From Vibrio maritimus (GTDB taxonomy: Bacteria > Pseudomonadota > Gammaproteobacteria > Enterobacterales > Vibrionaceae): a DNA stretch of 64,000 nucleotides. Positions 50,594 through 60,196 of the stretch are shown here, piece after piece. How positions within the stretch are numbered: position 1 is the stretch's first letter; the number at the start of each line of letters is the position of its first letter. The notes beneath the pieces were generated by a model. That model did no database searches. It was not told the DNA's origin and saw nothing but the letters and a program-made list of their open reading frames with translations. Both the position numbers and the translations under genes were made by a program. The stretch covers positions 1 to 64,000 of the forward strand of contig JYJJ01000002.1 in the NCBI GenBank assembly GCA_003263775.1, written 5' to 3'.

Positions 50594-52371
50594 CTATTTC
50601 TTCTGAGGCTCCGCTTGAGATTGCGTTTCTTCGGCATGGCTAACCGGTTTGACCGCAACTAATCCAAAGCTTTGCTTCGGGAACAGATATTCAGCCTCTG
50701 CAAGCACTTGTTGCGCTTTATTTATCTCGCCGCTGCCTTGGTAGGCCAGAATCAAATTGCGATAAAAGGCCGGCCTTGGCTTGCTTTTAATCACTTCCAC
50801 AGACCAATCAATGTAAGGCTGTATGTACTCAGGATTATTGGTAGATAAGCCAAGTTTGAGGTAGGTGCTGTAGAGATCCCAGTGATAGCGATCTTTCCAT
50901 ACCACGGGGTTGGTAACTTTTTCTAACAGACTTGCATTCACTGGCTGTGACTTCTCAAACTGTGTGAGTACATAGTTAGTGTGTAAGGCCGCGGCATATA
51001 AACACTGACTAGAATTGGAATCAGCAATGAAAATACTCGGCAAGTGGTTTTAGTTATACTGCTGAAAGAGACGCTTTTGAGCCTTGGTGTGCGTTGGTCT
51101 ACCCAGTAAATCAAGATCACGAACGTGATCCAGTGGATCAGTGAGTGATAAAATGGATACTCCAATTGACTGTGCAGAAAAATAGGCACAAATAGCGCAA
51201 AAATCGCCAGTCGAGTGCCGGGCTTGGCAGTATAGATACGACTCAACACGAACAGCGCGGCTAGTAAGATCCCTAGAATCGGCAGCAGTCCACCTTCAAC
51301 GCCCCATAATAGAAGCTCGTTGTGGGGGTGATCAAGCGCAGGAAGTCCAGGAGCAAAGCTGTCATTGAGTTGATGCTGTCGTGCAGTATAAATCAAGTAT
51401 TCAGGTTCGAACTTTCCTAACCCATAACCTGTAAACGGCTTTTCAATCAGCATATCCAGCGACTGACCGTAAATGGTAGAGCGGATATCTTCAAGTTTAG
51501 CCTTGTTCGTGATGAGATTCTGACTGCCAGAGTTAGTAAAGCCCATCAGTAGGCCTATCGCCAGGCCGACCAGGGCCGCGAGCGTCCAGCCTCTAAAGCG
51601 CTTACGTGTAGAGTGGCGATAGAGATATGGCACTAATAACACAAAACCAGTGGTAGCACCTATCCAACCTGTACGAGAGGCCAGTACAACAATCAGTGGC
51701 AATACGATAACAGGCATTAAGTACAAGATGGAGACATCACTAATATGCCAGTTGTACTTGTGTTTTTGTCTCGCGAGCAAATAGCCGGACAGCACAAACC
51801 CGGTCGCTAGAAAGCTCGCCATCACATTTGGCTGTTGGAAAATGCCATACGGGCGATTGCTGACTACGTCATATCCTAGAGGGTTATTGGCGCCAAGGAG
51901 GAAATACTGAACGTAGCCGAACAGCGCTTGGATACAGGCAGCAAGCACCACCAACCACAGTAAGCGTTGCTTTTGCTTATTGGTAAACTGAAACTGCTGC
52001 AACAACACAAACAGTAAAAATCCGCTCCATAAGCCGATAAATCGTGGTATTACTCCTTCAATATTAGGGTGGCTGTAGAGTAGTGGTGCACTCATTAACA
52101 GACAGGCAAGCCCAAGGCCTACAGTCAGTTTGCTGTACTTAAGTGCTTGGTTAGTACCAAGTTGATACAGACCAATCCCTAACGCGAATGCGAAGGCTAT
52201 CCAAGCCGTGTTATTGAATGACAGTGCTAACCCAGTTCCGCCTGGATTAGGCCAAAAGAAATGCGTCGCAACGAGAAACAGCACCGCCATAGCGGTCATA
52301 AACTTGCGATTGAGTGGCGGGCGAACTTTAATCGGCTCGAGTTCGGTGCCATTGGTATGAATGATAGCCAT
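50594..52371 (-). CDS. PglL-type O-oligosaccharyltransferase / O-antigen ligase-like protein, frameshifted
   Basis: This is an inner-membrane Wzy_C-family protein with about 12 helices. The N-terminal WPNPGGTGLALSFNN stretch resembles the PglL_A domain. The family's periplasmic loop is HNELLLWGVEGGLLPILG with the conserved histidine, and a soluble C-terminal Wzy_C_2-like domain has TPR-like helices. One G missing near 50995 splits it. Corrected, VSVYMAAALHTNYVLTQFEKS joins the parts and gives about 592 residues. In V. cholerae the gene next to uvrA at this spot (VC0393) is PglL, which transfers glycans to pilin-type acceptors; the same role is likely here but its acceptor is not shown. Confidence 0.85.
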
Positions 52372-52437
52372 AGTTGTGACGAGTAAAATCCAAGAAATAA
52401 CGGGGCCAACATTGGCCTCCCGTGATAATGCTCTAAT

Positions 52438-55265
52438 TTACCCTTTTAGCATAGGCTTTAGGAAGCGTGCGGTATGCGAACCTTCGACTTGGGACACAGT
52501 TTCTGGTGTCCCTTCTGCAATGATTTGGCCGCCCCCTGACCGCCTTCTGGGCCTAAATCAATCACCCAATCTGACGTTTTAACAACATCGAGGTTATGCT
52601 CAATGACCACAACGGTATTGCCGTGATCGCGCAGACGGTGCAGCACCGAAAGCAACAACTCAATATCATGGAAGTGCAGACCTGTGGTTGGCTCATCCAA
52701 AATGTACAGGGTTTTACCCGTATCACGCTTAGAAAGTTCGCGCGCGAGTTTGACACGTTGCGCTTCACCGCCTGATAGGGTTGTCGCGGCTTGACCGAGT
52801 CGAATGTATGACAGGCCAACATCCATCAGGGTTTGCAGTTTTCGGGCAATCACAGGCACAGGATCGAAGAATTCACGTGCATCCTCTACCGTCATTTGCA
52901 GTACTTCATCAATGGTTTTGCCTTTGTAGCGCACCTCCAACGTTTCGCGATTATAGCGCTTACCTTTACATACATCACAAGGTACATATACGTCTGGGAG
53001 GAAGTGCATTTCTACCTTGATTACGCCATCGCCCTGACATGCTTCACAGCGGCCGCCGCGGACGTTAAAGCTGAAACGTCCAGGTTTGTAGCCGCGAGAG
53101 CGAGCTTCTTGGGTGCCTGCAAACAGCTCACGAATCGGCGTGAAAATGCCTGTATATGTCGCAGGGTTCGAGCGAGGTGTTCGACCAATAGGACTCTGGT
53201 CGATATCAATCACTTTGTCAAAATGCTCCAGACCTTCAATCTTCTTGTATGGCGAAGGCTCTGCAGTCGTTGCTCCGTTGAGCTGAGTATGGGCGATCTT
53301 AAAGAAGGTGTCGTTGATCAGTGTTGATTTACCTGAACCAGAAACGCCGGTAATACAGCTAAACAAGCCAACAGGAATAGTGAGGTCAACATTCTTCAAA
53401 TTGTTGCCTGTCGCGCCTTGTAGCATGACCACTTTTTTCGGATCGATTGGCGTGCGCTGCTCCGGAATCGCAATTTCGCGCTTACCGCTAAGGTACTGTC
53501 CCGTTAAGGATTGTTCAGAAGCGATGATATCCTCGATAGTGCCTTCGGCAACCACAGAACCACCGTGTACACCGGCGCCTGGGCCAATATCAATCACGTG
53601 ATCAGCGGTGCGGATCGCATCTTCATCATGCTCGACCACCAATACGGTGTTACCCAAATCACGCAGGTGGGTTAGGGTGTTGAGTAAGCGTTCATTGTCA
53701 CGCTGGTGGAGGCCGATGGATGGCTCATCCAGCACATACATCACCCCAACGAGACCAGCACCAATTTGACTTGCTAAACGGATACGCTGAGCTTCACCGC
53801 CTGAAAGCGTTTCTGCGCTACGTGATAGGTTGAGGTAATTCAGTCCAACGTTGACCAAAAAATGTAGTCGATCGTTGATTTCCTTCATGACCTTCTCGGC
53901 AATTTGCGCGCGCTGTCCTTCTAGTTTCAAATGTTTGAAAAAGTCCATCGCTTCGCTGATGCTCATCTCAACGATTTCTGGCAGCGTGGTATCGTCGACA
54001 AACACATTGCGCGCTTCTTCACGTAAACGAGTACCGCCACAAGTGCCGCAAGACTTGGTTGAGATGTATTTAGCGAGATCTTCTCTTACTGAGTTGGATT
54101 CGGTGTCACGATAACGACGCTCTAAGGTATTAAGGATCCCTTCGAATGGGTGGCGTTTCACGCGAATATCACCACGATCATTGACGTAGTTGAATTCAAT
54201 TTCGGTGCGGCCGGAACCCGTCAAAACGACATCTTTGATCTTTTTTGGCAACGAGTTAAATGGTGCAAACAGATCAAAGTCATAATGTTTGGCGAGCGAT
54301 GTGAGCATTTGGAAGTAGTAGTAGTTCTTTTGATCCCAACCACGAATCGCACCATCTGCAATGCTTAAACTGTCGTCAACAATGACGCGCTCTGGGTCGA
54401 AATATTGTTGTACGCCCAGGCCGTCACAGGTGTGACAAGCGCCCGCTGGGTTGTTGAATGAAAACAGTCTCGGTTCCAGCTCTTGCAGGCTGTAGCCACA
54501 ATATGGACATGCAAAGTTCGCTGAAAAGATAATGTCTTCTTTCTCGGGTTCATCCATCCAACCCACGCCGACAATACCGCCAGAGAGTTCTAGTGCCGTC
54601 TCAAATGATTCAGCAAGACGTTGCTGTAAGTTGTCGCGTACCTTAAAGCGGTCGACGACTACTTCGATAGTATGCTTCTTATGTAGCTCGAGGGTAGGTG
54701 GATCGGACAGATCACAAGTTTCACCGTCGATACGAGCACGAATAAAACCTTGCGCGGCAAGGTTTTCTAATGTTTTGACGTGCTCACCTTTGCGCTCTTT
54801 GACTATCGGCGCCAGTAGCATCATCTTTGAGCCTTCCGGCAGCTCGAGTACCTTGTCGACCATTTGGCTGACTGTCTGGGCGGCAAGTGGCACTTTGTGG
54901 GTAGGACAGCGTGGCTCACCGACACGAGCATAAAGCAGTCTTAAGTAGTCATAGACTTCGGTAATTGTACCTACTGTGGAACGTGGGTTGTGAGACGTCG
55001 ACTTTTGCTCAATTGAAATCGCGGGTGATAGACCTTCAATATGGTCAACATCAGGCTTTTCCATTAAGGATAGAAATTGTCTTGCATAAGCGGACAGAGA
55101 CTCCACATAGCGACGTTGCCCTTCGGCATAAAGGGTGTCGAAGGCGAGTGATGATTTGCCAGAGCCAGATAGGCCGGTGATCACGGTGAGTTTGTCGCGA
55201 GGAATTGTCAGGTTGACGTTTTTCAGGTTATGGGTACGAGCACCCCTAACTTCGATATTGTCCAT
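52438..55265 (-). CDS. uvrA: Excinuclease ABC subunit A UvrA, C-terminally frameshifted
   Basis: This is the DNA-damage recognition ATPase of nucleotide excision repair. It has two ABC modules (Walker [10 protein letters not shown] and GVSGSGKST, signatures LSGGEAQR twice) and zinc fingers CPYCGYS...[18 protein letters not shown] and CEACQGDG...CDVCKGKRY. The ATG at 55265 ([16 protein letters not shown]) matches E. coli; a GTG three codons upstream is less likely. A missing G in the G run near 52534 gives an early stop at 52458. Corrected, it ends [16 protein letters not shown]...FLKPMLKG at 52438 with about 942 residues. Confidence 0.96.
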
Positions 55266-55329
55266 TATTGCCACTCATGTAAAACGTAGTGTGACAAGTA
55301 TTACATAGTGTGAAGTTTGTGCAAAGAAA

Positions 55330-55349
55330 TACTGGATAAAAAAACAGGT
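55330..55349 (-). promoter_or_regulatory. LexA (SOS) box candidate upstream of uvrA
   Basis: CTGG-N8-ACAG within TACTG...CAGGT matches the LexA consensus CTGT-N8-ACAG except for one base in the left half. It lies about 65-85 bases upstream of the uvrA start, in the place expected for an SOS-regulated promoter. Confidence 0.6.
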
Positions 55350-55356
55350 CAAACAA

Positions 55357-55387
55357 AAGCGCGACGTAGAGAATTTACGTCGCGCTT
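55357..55387 (-). terminator. Terminator after galU
   Basis: Perfect 12-bp arms (55357-55368 and 55376-55387) with a seven-base loop. The minus-strand tail is T-rich with one G. It lies 30 bases past the galU stop. Confidence 0.82.
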
Positions 55388-55416
55388 GATTCAATGATTA
55401 TAGACTTGAAGCTCGC

Positions 55417-56286
55417 TTATGCTTTCTTTGTCGCGTGTTTGCCAAGCTCAGCCGCTTTCTCATCTTTCAGATATAGGTTTTCAAAGCAGTAGTTTGTCGC
55501 TTCGATGTAGCCTTCAACGCTACCGCAGTCAAAACGCTTGCCCTTGAATTTGTAAGCCAATACGCAGCCTGCTTTCGCTTGCTTGAGAAGGGCGTCAGTA
55601 ATTTGAATTTCGCCACCTTTACCTGGTTCAGTCTGCTCGATGAGCTCGAAGATATCTGGAGTCAGGATATAACGACCAATAATAGCAAGGTTGCTTGGCG
55701 CAGTGCCTTGCTCTGGCTTCTCTACCATGTCATCAACACGGAACAGGTCGTCTTTGATCATCTCGCCAGAGATCACGCCGTATTTGTGTGTTTCATCTTC
55801 TGGTACTTCTTGTACAGCAACAATTGAGCAACGGAATTGCTTATATAGCGCTACCATTTGCGCTAACACGCCTTGTTCTTCGTTGACGCAAAGGTCATCG
55901 GCTAGGACAACAGCAAAAGGTTCATCACCAACGAGTTCACGACCTGTCAGGATCGCGTGACCAAGACCTTTCATCTCGCGCTGGCGAATATAGGTAAACT
56001 GTGCAGAGTCGATGATGTCGCGAATATCGACCAGTAATTCTTCTTTATTAGTACCGCTAATTTGGTGCTCAAGTTCGTAGTTTTTGTCAAAGTGATCCAT
56101 GATGGAATGCTTGCCACGACCCGTTACGATGCACATGCCGTCCATACCAGCTTGAATAGCTTCTTCCACGCCGTACTCAATTAGTGGTTTGTTCACCACT
56201 GGCATCATCTCTTTTGGCATCGATTTGGTTGCCGGAAGAAAACGAGTTCCATAACCCGCGGCCGGGAATAGGCACTTCTTAATCAT
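55417..56286 (-). CDS. galU: UTP-glucose-1-phosphate uridylyltransferase GalU
   Basis: The 289-residue nucleotidyltransferase makes UDP-glucose from UTP and glucose-1-P. The N-terminal signature is IKKCLFPAAGYGTRFLPATKSMPKEMMPVVNKP, then DLCVNEEQGVLAQ and the C-terminal KGKRFDCGSVEGYIEATN. The frame is open to 56316, but the ATG at 56286 is the family start. UDP-glucose is also the substrate of cellulose synthase, whose genes lie at the right end of the window. Confidence 0.96.
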   Translation of the reverse strand: MIKKCLFPAAGYGTRFLPATKSMPKEMMPVVNKPLIEYGVEEAIQAGMDGMCIVTGRGKHSIMDHFDKNYELEHQISGTNKEELLVDIRDIIDSAQFTYIRQREMKGLGHAILTGRELVGDEPFAVVLADDLCVNEEQGVLAQMVALYKQFRCSIVAVQEVPEDETHKYGVISGEMIKDDLFRVDDMVEKPEQGTAPSNLAIIGRYILTPDIFELIEQTEPGKGGEIQITDALLKQAKAGCVLAYKFKGKRFDCGSVEGYIEATNYCFENLYLKDEKAAELGKHATKKA

Positions 56287-56435
56287 GATAACACCCTTTA
56301 TCTTTATAGGTTTCAATTCATTGCCAATTGTGGCGAATGGGATTAAGTCTACAGACTAACAAGCGGTTATGACAGTAGAAATGTTGTGAAGTTCGGTTCA
56401 CATACAGACAAAGAGATTGAGAGCAAAAAAAGCGT

Positions 56436-57092
56436 TCAAGATAAAAGGTGTTGATTGGCCCAAGCGATAGCCTGCAATCGATTTTTTACCGATAGTTTGC
56501 GAAATATCTGATACAAGTGTGATTTGACCGTTGACTCAGTAATGTAGAGGTCTCCGGATATCTCCAGGTTACTGGCGCCTGACTGCAAACAACGTAGGAT
56601 CTCAATTTCACGAGAGGTTAAGTCGACCACTGTCGTGCACGTGTTAGCAGAAACCACGTATCGATAATGGTGCAGTAATTGACTGGCGACATCTCTTGGC
56701 AGCCAGTTTTTACCATTAATGATTTCACCGAAGCCAAAAGTAATCTTATTGCCATCTTCATGGCTGTAGAACAGTCCTTTTAAATGACCATACTTAAGGA
56801 TCTCTTCAGTGGTTAAACGGTGTGGGACATTGATCAATATGGTCTCAAAGTTTTTACTGGCAAGGGGGAGGTTCAATACCTGTTTAAACAGATCGAGCGA
56901 CTCTTCATAGTCAAACAGTAAGATTCGATTTCTCGGCCCTGTTGTGGCGTTCAATAGATCTTGGGGTTTAATGGTCTCGATAGGATTAATGCAGAGATTG
57001 GAGAGCGCCTCAATTCGTTCGGTAACTTCAAAATCTTGACCGAGGCTGACGTGTTGTATGGTGCGTTTGTAACTGTTTTTTCTCATCGTCAC
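56436..57092 (-). CDS. qstR: LuxR-family regulator QstR (VpsT/CsgD-like)
   Basis: The 218-residue regulator has a degenerate receiver domain and a C-terminal LuxR helix-turn-helix (LTSREIEILRCLQSGASNLEISGDLYITESTVKSHLYQIFRKLSVKNRLQAIAWANQ). The position between galU and ssb is that of V. cholerae VC0396 QstR, which links quorum sensing and TfoX to competence and type VI genes. The linker helix that binds c-di-GMP in VpsT as W-[F/L/M]-[T/S]-R reads WLPR here, a variant. The start is GTG at 57092 or ATG at 57086. The assignment rests on synteny and family. Confidence 0.82.
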   Translation of the reverse strand: MTMRKNSYKRTIQHVSLGQDFEVTERIEALSNLCINPIETIKPQDLLNATTGPRNRILLFDYEESLDLFKQVLNLPLASKNFETILINVPHRLTTEEILKYGHLKGLFYSHEDGNKITFGFGEIINGKNWLPRDVASQLLHHYRYVVSANTCTTVVDLTSREIEILRCLQSGASNLEISGDLYITESTVKSHLYQIFRKLSVKNRLQAIAWANQHLLS

Positions 57093-57372
57093 TAATAATT
57101 TTTGCCGCTGAATTAATGTGCATGTTGGTGTATATAAGGGTGGGCGGCTAGTGTCGGCAACACGAAATGGGAGAGACTTAAACTATTTTAAGTAATTGAT
57201 ATGTGTATAAGGTGGGCGGTGTGCCTAGATGGGTTGAAATTTCGGCGCTAGACTTATATTCAAACACCGAGCTGGGATTGTAGGATAGTTCACATAAGCG
57301 CTGTTGCTGTCTTGTGGGTTCATGGTATCCTACTGGGCTATTTTAAAACACACTGTGGTTACGGAGCAAAAC

Positions 57373-57921
57373 ATGGCAAGCCGTGGAGTAAACAAAGTCA
57401 TTCTAGTGGGTAACTTAGGTAACGACCCAGAAATTCGTTACATGCCAAACGGCAGTGCCGTGGCGAACATTACAATCGCGACCTCGGAATCGTGGCGTGA
57501 CAAAGCGACTGGTGAACAGCGCGAGAAAACTGAGTGGCACCGTGTTGCGTTATTCGGCAAGCTAGCGGAAGTAGCCGGTGAGTACCTAAGAAAGGGCTCT
57601 CAGGTTTACATTGAAGGTCAACTACAGACGCGTAAATGGCAAGATCAAAATGGTCAAGACCGTTACACAACTGAAGTTGTAGTACAAGGCTTCAACGGTG
57701 TGATGCAGATGTTAGGTGGCCGTCAAGGTGGTGGTGCTCCTATGCAGGGTGGCATGAACCAAGGTGGCATGCAGCAGCAAGCACCACAACAACAAGGTTG
57801 GGGTCAGCCACAACAACCTGTTCAACAGCCAGCTCAACAGCCAGCTCAACAAAAGCCTGCGCAACAGCAGCCACAATACAATGAGCCACCAATGGACTTC
57901 GATGACGACATTCCGTTCTAA
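57373..57921 (+). CDS. ssb: Single-stranded DNA-binding protein Ssb
   Basis: This 182-residue protein has an OB-fold ([41 protein letters not shown]...[36 protein letters not shown]), a Q/G/P-rich disordered linker and the acidic interaction tail DFDDDIPF. The ATG at 57373 is chosen over the longer open frame from 57304 because it matches the invariant N-terminus and has a GGAG ribosome binding site. It is divergent from qstR. Confidence 0.97.
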   Translation: MASRGVNKVILVGNLGNDPEIRYMPNGSAVANITIATSESWRDKATGEQREKTEWHRVALFGKLAEVAGEYLRKGSQVYIEGQLQTRKWQDQNGQDRYTTEVVVQGFNGVMQMLGGRQGGGAPMQGGMNQGGMQQQAPQQQGWGQPQQPVQQPAQQPAQQKPAQQQPQYNEPPMDFDDDIPF

Positions 57922-57974
57922 ATCGAACACCTTTGTGCGTAGTGAAGCCTATTCACAGTACAGATGCTGAAAGG

Positions 57975-58000
57975 CCGCGACATTCGTCGCGGTTTTTTTT
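57975..58000 (+). terminator. Terminator after ssb
   Basis: CCGCGAC (57975-57981) pairs with GTCGCGG (57986-57992), with a four-base loop and eight T's. Confidence 0.9.
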
Positions 58001-58142
58001 GTTTCTTAGAACCCTGCCATGGCTTGTGACTTAACGGTTTTGGCTAAATTTGATATAACAAACAATCAGCTGCCTGGCTGTTTTACTCTTGATAATTGAC
58101 AGGCGATAGCGACATTTCGTTCAAAAAGGACTTTGGCAAACT

Positions 58143-60134
58143 ATGAGGCAAACCCCCACTCTAAAACTGAGCACGCGCTTGGTCGCTTTTGTTACAGTCA
58201 TTGTAATGAGTGCGGTTTTCATTCTATTCGTGGGTGGAACCTTATCCATCAAGCGGATGGGACAAGAGTATCTCAATCATCATCTTGCAGGGATCGTGAA
58301 AGTCATCGATAAAGAGCTTGAGGATCCCGATGCTGCCTACATGATGCAGCGCTGGATGCCCAAAATGCTACAGGCCAGCAATATCATTGAAATGCAGCTG
58401 ATGTCTTCTGCTGGCGTGGTTTATCGGTATAAAAATACCTCACCGATGCTCGACAGAACCATAGTGTATGAGCAAAGCTTCGATTTAGAACGAAACGAAG
58501 GCTATCGTGTCGAGTTTGTTGCATTGCCTCCTTATCTCGATGTGCGCTACTCCCTTGAAGCTATGTGGTCGGTGACTCTTGCGTTTGGCCTTATCGTATT
58601 TTGTTTAATGCAAGGGGTGAAATGGCTTCGCAAGCAACTCGTCGGCTCAGAGCTCTTGGAAGAGCGAGGGAGAATGATCCTCGGCGGCCGAGTTGAACAA
58701 TACGCAAAAGGCGACGAGCGTGAATGGCCGTACACCGCCAGTGAGGCGCTAGATATTCTGATTGAAGAGCTGCAAGATGCTCGTCAAGAGCGTAGCCGCT
58801 TTGACACCTTTATCCGCACCCAGACGTTCTTAGATCCTCTTACTGGAAGTGCGAACCGAATTCTGTTTGATAGTAAGCTAGAGTCAGCCCTGCAAGAGAG
58901 TGGCGCGCAAGGTGGTGTGATCTTGTTCCGTATCGAAGATTGGGAGCAAGCACTAGAGAAGCTTGGAAAAGCTGAGGCAGACGATTTTCTCATTGAAGTC
59001 GGGGAAGTGCTCTCTCAAGCGGTACAAAAATACCCCGATGCGATTTTCTCTCGCTATTACGATGCAGACTTCGCCATATTCATTCCACACCAAAGCTCCA
59101 AAGACGTCGCCGCCTTGGCTAGTCAGTGCATCCGTCAAATGGAGAAAGCGCCGCCGCCGGTTCCTTTGGATGAAGACAACTGGTGCCACATTGGCGTGAG
59201 TATGTACTCAGAAGGTGAGCGTCGCGGTCGCATTATGGAAGAGGCGGAAACGGCGCTTAAGAGTGCCCAGCTGCAAAAAGTGAATAACTGGAGCCGCTTC
59301 CAAAAACAAGTTCAGAAATTTGATGAACGCGGCAGTGTCCGCTGGCGCACGCTATTTGACCGTGCACTGCTACCTGAAAATCTGCTGATTTATACTCAGC
59401 CCTGTTACCTCTATGAAAAAGGGAAGGAGCTCGCTCCGCTTCACAAAGAACTGTTTGCTCGTATCGATGATCCAGAGCGAGGCACTGTTAAAGCGTCTCG
59501 CTTCCACTCGGCTTTATTGCAAGTGGGCTATGAGTCTAACTTCGATCGCGCTGTGTTAGGCAAAATATTCAGAAGCATTAAACAGGGTAAGATTACTCTG
59601 CCGGTGTCGATTAACGTATATGTGGTGCCCTTTGCTAACAAAAACTACTTCAAATGGTTTAGGGACGAGTTATTGCAGTTGCCAGTCAGTGTTCGTAGCC
59701 AGCTTAGCTTTGAGTTTTCTGAGGCGCGCTTAGTGCAGCATTTGGACTATATCCGTCCGGTAGTAAAAATGCTGTCTGGTTTGGGATGCACCGTCATCGT
59801 TGGTCAGGCGGGTCGTTCGATCGTCAGCACTCACTACATTAAAGATCTGAAAGTGGACTATCTGAAACTGCATCGCAGCTTGGTTAAGCGTATCGATCAG
59901 CGTGACGAGAACCAATTGTTTGTGCGCAGTATGGTTGGGGCGTGTGGTGATGCACCTACCAAAGTGATAGCCGTTGGTGTTGAGACCAAGAAAGAGTGGC
60001 ATACGTTAATAGATCTTGGTGTTAAAGGGGGTCAAGGGCGCTACTTTGCCGCTGAGACTCAGCTGTTGCCAGAGGCGCAGGCCAAAACAACATCGATTAA
60101 ACCAGGGCGCCGTAACCGCTGGAAGCGAACCTAA
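58143..60134 (+). CDS. csrD: CsrD/MshH-type degenerate GGDEF-EAL protein
   Basis: The 663-residue inner-membrane protein has a first membrane helix near residues 12-34, a periplasmic region to about 135, a second helix near WSVTLAFGLIVFCLMQG, a HAMP-like/coiled segment, then degenerate GGDEF and EAL domains. The diguanylate cyclase active site reads SRYYDADF instead of GGDEF, and the EAL position reads HKELFAR, so neither enzymatic activity is expected. In E. coli CsrD promotes RNase E decay of the CsrB/C RNAs. In vibrios the gene (mshH) usually borders the MSHA pilus locus. Confidence 0.93.
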   Translation: MRQTPTLKLSTRLVAFVTVIVMSAVFILFVGGTLSIKRMGQEYLNHHLAGIVKVIDKELEDPDAAYMMQRWMPKMLQASNIIEMQLMSSAGVVYRYKNTSPMLDRTIVYEQSFDLERNEGYRVEFVALPPYLDVRYSLEAMWSVTLAFGLIVFCLMQGVKWLRKQLVGSELLEERGRMILGGRVEQYAKGDEREWPYTASEALDILIEELQDARQERSRFDTFIRTQTFLDPLTGSANRILFDSKLESALQESGAQGGVILFRIEDWEQALEKLGKAEADDFLIEVGEVLSQAVQKYPDAIFSRYYDADFAIFIPHQSSKDVAALASQCIRQMEKAPPPVPLDEDNWCHIGVSMYSEGERRGRIMEEAETALKSAQLQKVNNWSRFQKQVQKFDERGSVRWRTLFDRALLPENLLIYTQPCYLYEKGKELAPLHKELFARIDDPERGTVKASRFHSALLQVGYESNFDRAVLGKIFRSIKQGKITLPVSINVYVVPFANKNYFKWFRDELLQLPVSVRSQLSFEFSEARLVQHLDYIRPVVKMLSGLGCTVIVGQAGRSIVSTHYIKDLKVDYLKLHRSLVKRIDQRDENQLFVRSMVGACGDAPTKVIAVGVETKKEWHTLIDLGVKGGQGRYFAAETQLLPEAQAKTTSIKPGRRNRWKRT

Positions 60135-60143
60135 CGGTGAGTC

Positions 60144-60176
60144 AAAAAATAAGCGCCTAAAAGGCGCTTATTTTTT
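60144..60176. terminator. Bidirectional terminator, csrD / bcsG
   Basis: Perfect 14-bp arms (60144-60157 and 60163-60176) with a five-base loop and A6/T6 flanks lie between convergent genes. Confidence 0.93.
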
Positions 60177-60196
60177 ATCAATCAACTTAAGAACGA

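Noticed and set aside
57764..57970. Glutamine/asparagine-rich frame inside ssb
   Set aside because: It is a frame-shifted reading of the Q-rich ssb linker.
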